Positions 9,430 through 16,628 of a stretch of DNA of 36,518 nucleotides are shown one piece after another. The translations under genes were made by a program, and so were the position numbers. Source of the stretch: Candidatus Aminicenantota bacterium (GTDB lineage Bacteria; Acidobacteriota; Aminicenantia; UBA2199); NCBI GenBank assembly GCA_011772425.1, contig WVZO01000757.1:1-36518 (forward strand). The letters are read 5' to 3'. A model generated the notes under the pieces. It saw only the letters and a list, made by a program, of their open reading frames with translations, did not search any database and had not been told where the DNA came from. Each line of letters starts with the position of its first letter. Within the stretch, counting starts at the first letter, position 1.

Positions 9430-9886
9430 ACCACTTTGAAATAAGATTATCCAGTTCCTTTACAACCGGATGCCGGGTCAACCCACGAGAGATACGGTAT
9501 TCGCCTATAAACACAATTTTAGCTCCAAATTCTGTGGGCTCCCGGAATCGAATCCAGATCAGTTCCGGGTTCATGAGAATACTTCCTGAAACAGATTCGA
9601 TATCTCGCAGTGGTACCACGATTGTTTGCGAAAAGTTGGAAATCTGGAGTGCATCCGCCAGTAACTCCACCTTTTTTAGTCTCGGAAATACCCAGGAAAT
9701 CAATACTGTGCCAACTGCTAGAGCCAGTATTACTATTAATCTTACTGTCTTTGCCTCTCCCCTGGTGTGGAATGAAGCGAGATTCGAGTGAACAAAAAAG
9801 ATAATAGAACCGGCAAGTACGATCCAGAGTGGAGGCAATACAAACTTGTAAAAGATTGTCGCCTTTGAAGAGATCAGTTTCGCCAT
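9428..9886 (-). CDS. Small membrane protein with two TM segments and a PH-like C-terminal domain
   Basis: A 152-residue protein of unknown function. Two hydrophobic segments (about residues 14-33 and 44-66) form an N-terminal hairpin in the membrane, joined by a short polar loop. The rest is a beta-rich soluble domain (LLADALQISNFSQTIVVPL, then DIESVSGS and a segment rich in aromatic and charged residues). This resembles the bacterial PH-like domains attached to membrane hairpins. That assignment rests on the pattern only; there is no catalytic motif. The gene converges with the MATE transporter. It sits downstream of the remains of a toxin-antitoxin pair but need not be related to it. Confidence 0.7.
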   Translation of the reverse strand: MAKLISSKATIFYKFVLPPLWIVLAGSIIFFVHSNLASFHTRGEAKTVRLIVILALAVGTVLISWVFPRLKKVELLADALQISNFSQTIVVPLRDIESVSGSILMNPELIWIRFREPTEFGAKIVFIGEYRISRGLTRHPVVKELDNLISKW

Positions 9887-9909
9887 TATTATATCCTCAT
9901 CATTACAGG

Positions 9910-9978
9910 TTACCAGATGGTTTTTATCTTTTTTGCTTGATTTAAGTTGTCATCCGCAGTGACCAAAGGAGCATTATT
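9910..9978 (-). pseudogene. PIN-domain toxin (VapC-like) remnant, C-terminal fragment only
   Basis: Directly after the antitoxin stop, the minus strand encodes NAPLVTADDNLNQAKKIK, ending in a stop at 9910-9912. 'P-L-V-T-A-D-D-x-L' followed by a K-rich helix is the conserved C-terminal acidic motif of PIN-domain ribonucleases. The N-terminal ~100 residues expected of VapC are absent, and there is no start codon for this piece. It is therefore read as the residue of a deletion that removed the toxin but spared the antitoxin. Confidence 0.65.
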
Positions 9979-9980
9979 AA

Positions 9981-10208
9981 TTATGGAATCTCCCAATCCC
10001 CTTCAACAGGTGACACCACATCCCCAACATAGGCTGTTTTTCGAAGTTCTTCAAGTGCCTTCCTGGCTTTTTCCATTTTATCGCCAGGAGGCACTAATTG
10101 CGCGACTTCATCACCCCTGGAAATGATCGTTATACTTTCCCCATTTTTAACTCTTTTCAAGATATGAGTGAGATTTTTTCTCAATACATTTACACCTACT
10201 GTTTCCAT
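9981..10208 (-). CDS. Phd/YefM-family antitoxin, orphaned
   Basis: A 75-residue DNA-binding antitoxin. The start ATG at 10208 follows a perfect AGGAGG with a 5-base spacer; an in-frame ATG 36 bases upstream has no such site. The sequence GVNVLRKNLTHILKRVKNGE, followed by a segment with SRGDEVAQLVP, is the standard Phd/YefM N-terminal fold, which binds the operator and represses its own operon. The C-terminal region (VSPVEGDWEIP) would wrap the toxin. Immediately downstream only a PIN-domain C-terminal fragment survives, so this copy has no intact partner in the window. It may be a relic, or may still neutralise a related toxin encoded elsewhere; that cannot be decided here. Confidence 0.88.
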   Translation of the reverse strand: METVGVNVLRKNLTHILKRVKNGESITIISRGDEVAQLVPPGDKMEKARKALEELRKTAYVGDVVSPVEGDWEIP

Positions 10209-10344
10209 TTGGACCTCCTCTAATATTGTACTACATATTTTCAAATATTCAACTTTTAATTTTCAGATTAAGAATATCCCAGGTCTCACTGCCATCCTCT
10301 GAATCTTCATATCCACGGTACACATATTTCTATACGAAGCCCTT

Positions 10345-13300
10345 CTATCCCAGCTTGTTAAGCACTTTATAAAGTATGGCAAATACCCCATCCTTCTCTT
10401 CAGGCGGGCACGTCCTGTAGTAATCGATACTATCCAATATCAATTGCTGATCATAAGGTGCTTTTTTAAGATGGTAAGCCAATAACCGTGCCGGTGGGCA
10501 GACATCTTTATGATTGAAATCTTCAGTCTTAAAATATAATTTCCTACCTCTCTTACCAAGCCTTAAATAAAATCTTCCTTCTTTCGCAATAATCTTAGAC
10601 ACAGCCTTTGGATTGCAGGCAATATGGCTAAAAGTGAAACCATACCAATCCCTAAATCTGTAAATCTCCCCTGAACGATACGAACGAATGAACCTCTCAA
10701 AATCTTTATTCTTATCTCCAGAAGGTCCAAGCATGCTATGGATTTCTATTTCAACCACATCAATATCTTCATCCGATAAATCATTCCGTAATGCATTTAG
10801 AAATTGAGAAATTTCCTTTTCTGAAAAGACTTCCTTGTTTGATTTTAAACGCTTACTATTTAATTTTTTGAAATTGTTACTATAATAAAGAAAATGAAGT
10901 CCTTGAGTCTCTTCTCGAAAGATACTATAGATTAAACACCCTCTGAAATTAGTTAGTTTTATACCTTTGAAGTATCTACTCGTCTCTGGCATTATTTTTA
11001 TTCTTGCTTTATCTAATAAATGGTATAAATTCTTTGCCAAATGACTGTCAGGATATTTTTTTGAGAATTCCTTCAAACTTTCTATTGAGAAAAAATGACT
11101 CATAGAATAGTATAAAAAATACTCAACTAATTTGAAAAAAAGCTGTTCAAAAACATCGGTACCATAAAAATAATCAAAAATTGCTTTCATATCCCACCAA
11201 TCTATTTCATTTAATTCGATCCACCTTTCTTTGATTGTTACCGTTAAGAAAGATTCCGGTATATTCTTTACTAATCCATTGTTCTCCTTTAGTGATAATG
11301 ATTTTAAAAATATTTGGAAGCTTTCCCGGAATGATTTCAAATTTTGAATGGGATAATCGTTCCAATTCGTAGAAAAAACTATTTTGCAAATCTCTACATT
11401 CTCTTCCGGGTTCTGCAATAGATGTGTAAGAAACTTGCAAATGGATTTCTCCCAAGTGTTCTCCATTAAAATATGGGCCAGATTTTTGGTAAGGGTGGAG
11501 TTGCTGGTGGAGGTTAATTCATTTTTAAACCTATTGATGAAAACATCTTTCTGGTCACTGTAAAGCAGTTCCTTGAATAGACGGGAAAATGAACCGATTA
11601 GCTCTTTACTTTCAGTATTTGAGCATACTTCAATTATCTTATCGAGAATTTCATTCAGGAATTCATCGGTAACGGCAACGTCATCTGAAAGTACAAGACA
11701 TACCAGTTGCAACGGGCGGTAAGATTCAGGGAAGATATCACCCACTGACATCAAATCCTTTGCAAATTCCGCCGCCTTAGACCGCCCCATCTTTCCCTTG
11801 AAAGCAAAACGTATCTGTGCGGATGCCAGGCGGATAATTTCAACCCAACGGGAATTAAAGACGTATTCTTTGAGATCAATATTTCCTTCACACCACCGTT
11901 CCACTAAATGAATGGCTGCAAAGTATTCTTCAAAAGTTAAATGAATAAATCCAAACTGCGGTTGTCCGACCTCATCTTCCCCTTTTTCATAGAAAAATCC
12001 CGCCTCCTGCCTTAAAAAATCGATAAATTCCTTGTATTCTGTTTTTGCCATTTCAAGAGGGGCATTGGTGTGAATTTCTGTGTAATGCCTGAGAAAAGCT
12101 TCCCTGAACTCATTTTCTTCGATCACCCCATTGGACTTTGTTTTGTGAATCTCAAAGGCAATGGGGGCCATGATCTCAGTGATTTCGGACTTATCTTTCA
12201 ATTGGCTGGTCTCAGTTAACCGAAGCTGCCTTCTTAGATTTACCCAGTGCTCCAGGAATGTTTCGGTGCTGATATCATACAACTCGATGCGCTTGTTGGG
12301 CAGCTTCTTTCCCCTGTAGTGAATCAGTGCGATAATAGTCATCAGCAGCGGATTGGAGGCCAATCTCGTGACCGATGGATTCCTGGATATTGAATCAATC
12401 AGGCTTTCAGCATGCTCCCCTGCATTGTCAAAATCCCGGTCTGTATGAGCAGCAATTGATCGGTACCACTGCCGGGAAAAAGTGGCGATTTCTTTTTTCT
12501 TAAAGGGCAGCAGTTCAAAATGTTTAAAACCTGCTCCCAACCTCGATTCCTGGTATCCCACAATCCTGGAAGTCACCACATAGTGATTATACGGATACCT
12601 GGCCATCAAATCCTCTACCTGCTCAGTGACCCTGATCCGTAAGGAAGTCTCTATTACCTCATCCAAACCATCCATAAAAAGAAGCAAATTGGAATATTCA
12701 AATCCTTCTTTAAATAGATGCTTGTATTGGATATCAAAATACTCGGTAATAAATTCATATAAGGTTTTCCCTTTCTTCTTCATGTAATCGGCAAATTCCG
12801 CTATCCGAAAATAGACAGGGATAATACAGCCGAAGGGATGATGGGAATCCCGGTTCCCGGCTGCCTTCACTGCCAGGTATTTTAAAAGCGTGGACTTCCC
12901 GGAACCCGGGTCACCCAAAATGACGATATTACTTTTTAAAAGAATATGAATGATCTCCTCCACTTTTGAGGGCTTTTCTTTTTCTTTGTCATCGTCACCA
13001 CTTTCTTCATGAAGAAACATTGTGTCGGCGTCCTGCTCTTCTCTTTTAGCGGGTTTATCTGCCGTGATTTCCAGGGGTACAAAAATATCGTTCAGCTCCA
13101 TTTGAATCTCTTTTCCCGAAACTTTTGGGGAAAAGCCTCTTAGTTCAATAAAACGGAATTTTTTCTTTATATACTCATCGTAATCTTCCAATTGCTTTTG
13201 AGCGGCAGGCTGCAGCACAAAGTAATTTCTATACACAATCATCTTTAATTCGTCAAATTCGGACCGCGGTACCAGTTTTGAGTCAATTCTTTTTAGGATT

Positions 13301-13791
13301 TCCAAAACACTGTCTATCTTCAAACACTCCTTGAGAATGGCCTGCAAGCCTTGCTTCTCACTCATCAGGTTAAAGAAAGCGTTCCTGTATAACGACAAAC
13401 AATCTTCCAAAATTCCCGGGATTAGCTTAGGATAGCCACCCGTATCCAATGCATATTCTTTAACCATTTCTTTTGCAATTTTTGCTTGAAATTCTCCGCT
13501 TTTCAGTGAAGAAAGAAAATGATCAAACCCGCCGGAGTAACTGGAGAAAATTGATAGTAATTTGAATTCATCTTTCTTAACTGCTTCCCGGATGTCCTTA
13601 ACAATTTCTTTTGCGGATTTATCATATAACTTTTCATGGTAATCCAGGGATTTGCAAAATGATCGCATAAACAGTTTTTTCAACGGCTCCCAATTGGCTT
13701 TTTTTGAACTTACCAGCTTTTTTACCATCGGTGTGGTTAAATTTGACATGACACTAAGGCCAAAGCTTATTAAAGCGGTTTCAATCCCCAT
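10345..13791 (-). CDS. NACHT-domain STAND NTPase, large, probable defence or signalling protein
   Basis: A 1,148-residue protein. The N-terminal ~280 residues are helical and charged without a recognisable enzymatic effector. The NACHT NTPase follows, with Walker A GDPGSGKST (293-301), the NACHT-type Walker B LLLFMDGLDE (ending ~378) and the TSRIVGYQ sensor region. A winged-helix-like segment and about 600 residues of mainly helical, unrecognised sequence, presumably the sensor, make up the rest. ATG 13791 is preceded by GGGAGG seven bases upstream, which is better than the ATG five codons earlier. Bacterial NACHT proteins include proven anti-phage STAND ATPases (bNACHT, Avs) that oligomerise on ligand binding. 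The gene lies 71 bp downstream of an MNT-HEPN pair and likely shares its promoter. The effector may therefore be supplied in trans by the HEPN protein, which is inference. The exact NACHT subfamily is not determined. Confidence 0.88.
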   Translation of the reverse strand: MGIETALISFGLSVMSNLTTPMVKKLVSSKKANWEPLKKLFMRSFCKSLDYHEKLYDKSAKEIVKDIREAVKKDEFKLLSIFSSYSGGFDHFLSSLKSGEFQAKIAKEMVKEYALDTGGYPKLIPGILEDCLSLYRNAFFNLMSEKQGLQAILKECLKIDSVLEILKRIDSKLVPRSEFDELKMIVYRNYFVLQPAAQKQLEDYDEYIKKKFRFIELRGFSPKVSGKEIQMELNDIFVPLEITADKPAKREEQDADTMFLHEESGDDDKEKEKPSKVEEIIHILLKSNIVILGDPGSGKSTLLKYLAVKAAGNRDSHHPFGCIIPVYFRIAEFADYMKKKGKTLYEFITEYFDIQYKHLFKEGFEYSNLLLFMDGLDEVIETSLRIRVTEQVEDLMARYPYNHYVVTSRIVGYQESRLGAGFKHFELLPFKKKEIATFSRQWYRSIAAHTDRDFDNAGEHAESLIDSISRNPSVTRLASNPLLMTIIALIHYRGKKLPNKRIELYDISTETFLEHWVNLRRQLRLTETSQLKDKSEITEIMAPIAFEIHKTKSNGVIEENEFREAFLRHYTEIHTNAPLEMAKTEYKEFIDFLRQEAGFFYEKGEDEVGQPQFGFIHLTFEEYFAAIHLVERWCEGNIDLKEYVFNSRWVEIIRLASAQIRFAFKGKMGRSKAAEFAKDLMSVGDIFPESYRPLQLVCLVLSDDVAVTDEFLNEILDKIIEVCSNTESKELIGSFSRLFKELLYSDQKDVFINRFKNELTSTSNSTLTKNLAHILMENTWEKSICKFLTHLLQNPEENVEICKIVFSTNWNDYPIQNLKSFRESFQIFLKSLSLKENNGLVKNIPESFLTVTIKERWIELNEIDWWDMKAIFDYFYGTDVFEQLFFKLVEYFLYYSMSHFFSIESLKEFSKKYPDSHLAKNLYHLLDKARIKIMPETSRYFKGIKLTNFRGCLIYSIFREETQGLHFLYYSNNFKKLNSKRLKSNKEVFSEKEISQFLNALRNDLSDEDIDVVEIEIHSMLGPSGDKNKDFERFIRSYRSGEIYRFRDWYGFTFSHIACNPKAVSKIIAKEGRFYLRLGKRGRKLYFKTEDFNHKDVCPPARLLAYHLKKAPYDQQLILDSIDYYRTCPPEEKDGVFAILYKVLNKLG

Positions 13792-13862
13792 CTTTTTTCC
13801 TCCCATTTATTTTCCCAAAATCACCTCTCATCCTATGAATCGAACATCACTCCGATTATTAT

Positions 13863-14279
13863 TTATTCATCAGGTTGGTCTGAATCGGCTTTCTGCTTAT
13901 CAATGCATTCTTCCAACACCTTAATATATTTTTCCGCTTTTCCAAGCCAATTCTTAACCTTCTCCTCTTCAAAGTAAATGAAATCATCATAATCCCCCTC
14001 TTGCCTGAAATCAAACATTTCAGAATAGAATTTTCCGATTTCAACCTTAACAATACCTGTTTTGACAAAATGTTGGTTAAATAGTGCCCTCACTCCGGTA
14101 TGTTTAGATGAAGAAAGGCCTTTTGTGTGCAGCAATGCAATCACTTCATAAAACATAGCATAATATATCCGGTTGACAGCAGAAAAAAGTCGTTTTCTCT
14201 CAAATAGCATTTTAGCATCTTCAAGAGTTTCTGCGGCTTTTTCCCTTCGGTAGTTGATTATATCCTTTTTCCACGGCAT
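13863..14279 (-). CDS. HEPN-domain protein (toxin-like partner of MNT)
   Basis: A 138-residue all-helical protein of the HEPN superfamily (PF05168-like). The first half, with YRREKAAETLEDAKMLFER and AVNRIYYAMFYEVIALL, and the LSSSKHTGVRALFNQHFVKTG segment are characteristic. R-A-L-F-N-Q-H matches the Rx4-6H ribonuclease signature, so catalytic residues are retained. HEPN proteins of this group are encoded next to minimal nucleotidyltransferases. In studied HEPN-MNT pairs the HEPN is an RNase toxin silenced when the MNT protein AMPylates it. Here the MNT gene lies 7 bp upstream on the same strand, and the NACHT NTPase gene starts 71 bp downstream. The C-terminus (ECIDKQKADSDQPDE) is acidic and probably disordered. 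Confidence 0.92.
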   Translation of the reverse strand: MPWKKDIINYRREKAAETLEDAKMLFERKRLFSAVNRIYYAMFYEVIALLHTKGLSSSKHTGVRALFNQHFVKTGIVKVEIGKFYSEMFDFRQEGDYDDFIYFEEEKVKNWLGKAEKYIKVLEECIDKQKADSDQPDE

Positions 14280-14286
14280 TATATTT

Positions 14287-14613
14287 TTATACTCTCACCG
14301 CTTCTTGTTGAACATTCTGATGAAAAGGCATAACTGCTGCCTCTTCAGATGCCCAAAATTCTTTTGAACGAACCACGATGCCGAAAACCACATCGTACGT
14401 GAGTTCAATATCATAAGCTAAACCGATAACCTCTTCTTTCAGACTCGTGTCCACTTCACCGGGGATCAGTACCAGTATATCGATATCCGATTCAGGATCA
14501 TAATCGTTTCGGGCCACAGAGCCGAAAAGATAAAGCTCTATTTCGTTACCGAAGCGGTTGGTCAACACTCTCTTCAATTCAGAAATCGAGCCTTTTATGT
14601 TTTCTTCATTCAT
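14287..14613 (-). CDS. Minimal nucleotidyltransferase (MNT), HEPN-associated
   Basis: A 108-residue protein with the DNA polymerase beta-type nucleotidyltransferase core: LYLFGSVARNDYDPESDIDI contains the GSxxR and SDxDx metal-binding motifs. The family transfers AMP from ATP to a protein partner, usually the HEPN toxin encoded beside it, and so acts as the antitoxin. It is the first gene of the run, reading from a near-consensus promoter at 14634-14662. The ATG at 14613 has only a weak AAGG upstream, and an overlapping ATG lies four bases further in. The tail (PFHQNVQQEAVRV) is short. All catalytic-motif residues I can check are present. Confidence 0.93.
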   Translation of the reverse strand: MNEENIKGSISELKRVLTNRFGNEIELYLFGSVARNDYDPESDIDILVLIPGEVDTSLKEEVIGLAYDIELTYDVVFGIVVRSKEFWASEEAAVMPFHQNVQQEAVRV

Positions 14614-14633
14614 TTCAAAACCTTGTCGAAGGT

Positions 14634-14662
14634 AATATAATACTTTATGATTCTTTTGTCAA
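14634..14662 (-). promoter_or_regulatory. Sigma70-type promoter for MNT-HEPN-NACHT
   Basis: On the minus strand a perfect TTGACA (14662-14657) and TATATT (14639-14634) are separated by exactly 17 bases. Transcription would start near 14627, giving a leader of about 14 bases before the MNT ATG at 14613. No comparably good promoter was seen in front of the HEPN or NACHT gene, which supports one operon. Confidence 0.7.
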
Positions 14663-14810
14663 TTTATTTTTCTTGAATTTCCCATCTAAATAAAAGCTTT
14701 TGCAAGAGGGAAGAAAGGGGAAATGCAAGATATTATTTAATAATGATAAATTCTGATTCCTTACTTGGGTAAAATCCTTAGAAGTTTTCTTTGAATGGTA
14801 CCAAATCCAA

Positions 14811-14940
14811 TCACAATATCTTAATCTGTTTCGCCTCCCTCAGTTTATCATCCACAGTAATTAATGTCAGGTCGTATTCCCATGCAGTTGCTGCAATAAA
14901 GACTCCACAGCCATATATGAGTATCTAATAGATATCTCAT
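14811..14940 (-). pseudogene. PIN-domain toxin (VapC) with internal deletion
   Basis: The ATG at 14940 overlaps the antitoxin stop as ATGA, the classic toxin-antitoxin coupling. It opens with MRYLLDTHIWLWS, the typical PIN N-terminus with its first catalytic Asp. After about a dozen codons the frame is lost. The +1 frame then carries VFIAATAWEYDLTLITVDD and KLREAKQIKIL with a stop at 14811-14813, which is the typical PIN C-terminus. About 70-80 central residues, including other acidic active-site positions, are missing. The gene is therefore a deletion pseudogene encoding no functional nuclease. Confidence 0.85.
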
Positions 14941-15176
14941 TCTGATAAAACTTCCCAAACCTTCGGGTCTTCAACCGGAGAAACAATATCACCGACGATT
15001 TCACCGGTACCGTTCATACATCCCAACCAGGAATCTTGCTCAGAAGATGAAACCGGTACAATCTTTACCAGCAATTTTCCTTTATCGGTTATCAATATAG
15101 ATTTATGTGAACGATTCACTGCCTCGATAATGGTCTGACAATTCTTTTGGAAATTAGAAAGTTGTATCTCTTCCAT
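14937..15176 (-). CDS. Phd/YefM-family antitoxin, partner toxin deleted
   Basis: A 79-residue antitoxin. It begins MEEIQLSNFQKNCQTIIEAV and continues with a SILITDKGKLLVKIVP strand region, as in Phd/YefM/VapB-like proteins, then a toxin-binding tail (GDIVSPVEDPKVWEVLSE). The VSPVE tail motif is shared with the antitoxin at 9981-10208, so the two operons are likely related. A purine-rich AGAAG lies upstream of the ATG. The downstream toxin frame overlaps by four bases but has an internal deletion. The antitoxin itself looks complete. Confidence 0.85.
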   Translation of the reverse strand: MEEIQLSNFQKNCQTIIEAVNRSHKSILITDKGKLLVKIVPVSSSEQDSWLGCMNGTGEIVGDIVSPVEDPKVWEVLSE

Positions 15177-15247
15177 TTTTTCTTCTCACATTTTAAAGCA
15201 GCCAAACAATTAATATAGAAAGTTCGTCTTTATTAAACATCATTCTA

Positions 15248-15276
15248 TTTATATCACAAATTAGAAAATTATACAA
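15248..15276 (-). promoter_or_regulatory. Possible promoter upstream of the second antitoxin
   Basis: On the minus strand TTGTAT and TATAAA are separated by 17 bases, about 70 bases upstream of the antitoxin ATG. The surroundings are AT-rich, so chance similarity is possible. Confidence 0.35.
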
Positions 15277-15328
15277 TACTTCTCTTAAACCAGATTCTTC
15301 ACTTACCGTAACGGAATAATATCAAGAT

Positions 15329-16069
15329 TTAATTCTTTTTCGGTTTCCGGGGCTGCCTGCTTTTTACCTGCTTGATATGGTTGCTTCTATATCCGATGAA
15401 ACGTTCTTCATTTTTACGGAATACATATCGACCATATTCACGAATCTCATCCACCGCCTCCTTCAAGTGGGTATAAGCCTGATCACGGATTTTTTTGGCT
15501 TCAATGCGTTCCTGTCCCGAACTATTGACTTCAGCCAGCAGCGCGGCCATTTCACTCGCCGTTCGAGCCGCTTCGTCAAGAAGGGAGATATCGAAATTAA
15601 TGGCTTCAAGTAATTGTAGGTTGGCTTTTCCCACTACGCTCAGGTCGTTTAAGTCCTGGATCATATCCGCGTGACTTTTTCCCTTTGATATAGCCCTGAT
15701 GGTTTTCACCAGGTCGGGATGATTCCGAAAGGCAAAACGAAAGTCACTCAACAGCCGGTCTCTTAATTCATAAGCCAGGGGAGACCGTTTGTTCCACTCC
15801 CAGGAACATTTTTTCTCGGCATTCTTCTGGGTCTGCCAGGATGCTTCGGTTTTAATTAACGCCTCGCAGCGAAGGGGAATATCCTCCACCAGTTCCCATG
15901 GCAACCCGGCAGCGGTCAGGGCCTCTTCATCCGCCAAAGCCCAATGATAAAGCGTATTTGCTTCCTGGATGTAGACAGCCACCGGGATGTGATGGGGGGT
16001 TTTTATTTGACTTTCCTCGATGGCGCTGATGAATTCCAGCTTCTTTTCATAATCTTCCTGGTTTCCCAT
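15329..16069 (-). CDS. Hypothetical helical protein, 246 residues
   Basis: I do not recognise this protein. The ATG at 16069 is preceded by AGGAG with a 7-base spacer, so the start is good. The sequence is almost entirely charged and helical with no signal peptide, membrane segment or cysteine cluster. Its middle (RLLSDFRFAFRNHPDLVKTI) is followed by a long predicted coiled segment (AARTASEMAALLAEVNSSG to AYTHLKEAVDEIREYG). It ends in a strongly basic tail, SRQPRKPKKN. The tail and the coiled coil would fit a nucleic-acid- or surface-binding structural protein, but this is only a description. It lies at the upstream edge of the antitoxin/NACHT block on the same strand, about 150 bp from the antitoxin, and borders a MITE. 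Confidence 0.8.
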   Translation of the reverse strand: MGNQEDYEKKLEFISAIEESQIKTPHHIPVAVYIQEANTLYHWALADEEALTAAGLPWELVEDIPLRCEALIKTEASWQTQKNAEKKCSWEWNKRSPLAYELRDRLLSDFRFAFRNHPDLVKTIRAISKGKSHADMIQDLNDLSVVGKANLQLLEAINFDISLLDEAARTASEMAALLAEVNSSGQERIEAKKIRDQAYTHLKEAVDEIREYGRYVFRKNEERFIGYRSNHIKQVKSRQPRKPKKN

Positions 16070-16157
16070 TGTTGGCTCCTTTTACTATATCCTTCACAGC
16101 ATAAGAGACGATTCTATAACATAAAGGCGTAATGTGTCAATAGATTATAAGGAAAAA

Positions 16158-16290
16158 CAGCAATTCTAATTTTGGCATTTCATGAAGGGGCAAACACAAG
16201 GTTTGCCCCTACGATGGCGCGAAAATCGGCATCGGACGTAGGGGTGAACCTCGTGTTCACCCGTACAATTCGGTAAAATTAGAATTGCTG
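16158..16290. mobile_element. MITE-like element, 133 bp, with 16-bp TIRs and 9-bp target duplication
   Basis: CAGCAATTCTAATTTT (16158-16173) is the exact reverse complement of AAAATTAGAATTGCTG (16275-16290). The sequence AAGGAAAAA occurs immediately outside both ends (16149-16157 and 16291-16299), a perfect 9-bp direct repeat as left by a transposase. The interior has no ORF but several nested hairpins: AGGGGCAAAC/GTTTGCCCCT, CCCCTACG/CGTAGGGG and GGGTGAAC/GTTCACCC. It is non-autonomous, and the transposase that moved it is not in the window. Confidence 0.85.
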
Positions 16291-16348
16291 AAGGAAAAAC
16301 CCTTTGCATGCGAGGCAAAGAAAGCCTTTTGGGGGATAATTTTTTATT

Positions 16349-16470
16349 TTTCCACCGCTTCCTGACCCCATTTCCACCGCTTTCTCATGCCATTTCCACC
16401 ACTTCCTGGCACTATTTCCACCGCTTCCTCATATCATTTCCACCACTTCCTGACACCATTTCCACCGCTC
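16349..16470. repeat. 22-bp tandem repeat array, about 5.5 copies
   Basis: The core TTTCCACCRCTT recurs at 16349, 16371, 16393, 16415, 16437 and 16459, exactly 22 bp apart. The rest of each unit (about CCTSAYMYCA) varies, with alternating CCGCTT and CCACTT versions; the last copy is partial. 22 is not a multiple of three, and the short reading frames through it shift phase from unit to unit, so it is not coding. It lies about 160 bp upstream of the amidotransferase-like gene. Confidence 0.85.
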
Positions 16471-16628
16471 AACTTTTGCCTCCTGCGGTCAGAAAGCCTA
16501 TATATTAAGTTAAAGGAAATGCTTTTTTTTATTTTTATTTCCGTCCCGGCACTTTTTTTACCCTTCTTTTGCCATTGTCTTTTATCTCTTTTGTAGTTAT
16601 AATTAGTTTTCAATTTTTTGGAGGTAAA

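Noticed and set aside
16349-16470. CRISPR array
   Set aside because: Units follow each other directly with no unique spacers, and no cas genes are present.
16308-16596. Short reading frames through the 22-bp array
   Set aside because: A 22-bp period shifts the frame in each unit; translations are Pro/Phe/His/Ser low complexity without a start signal.
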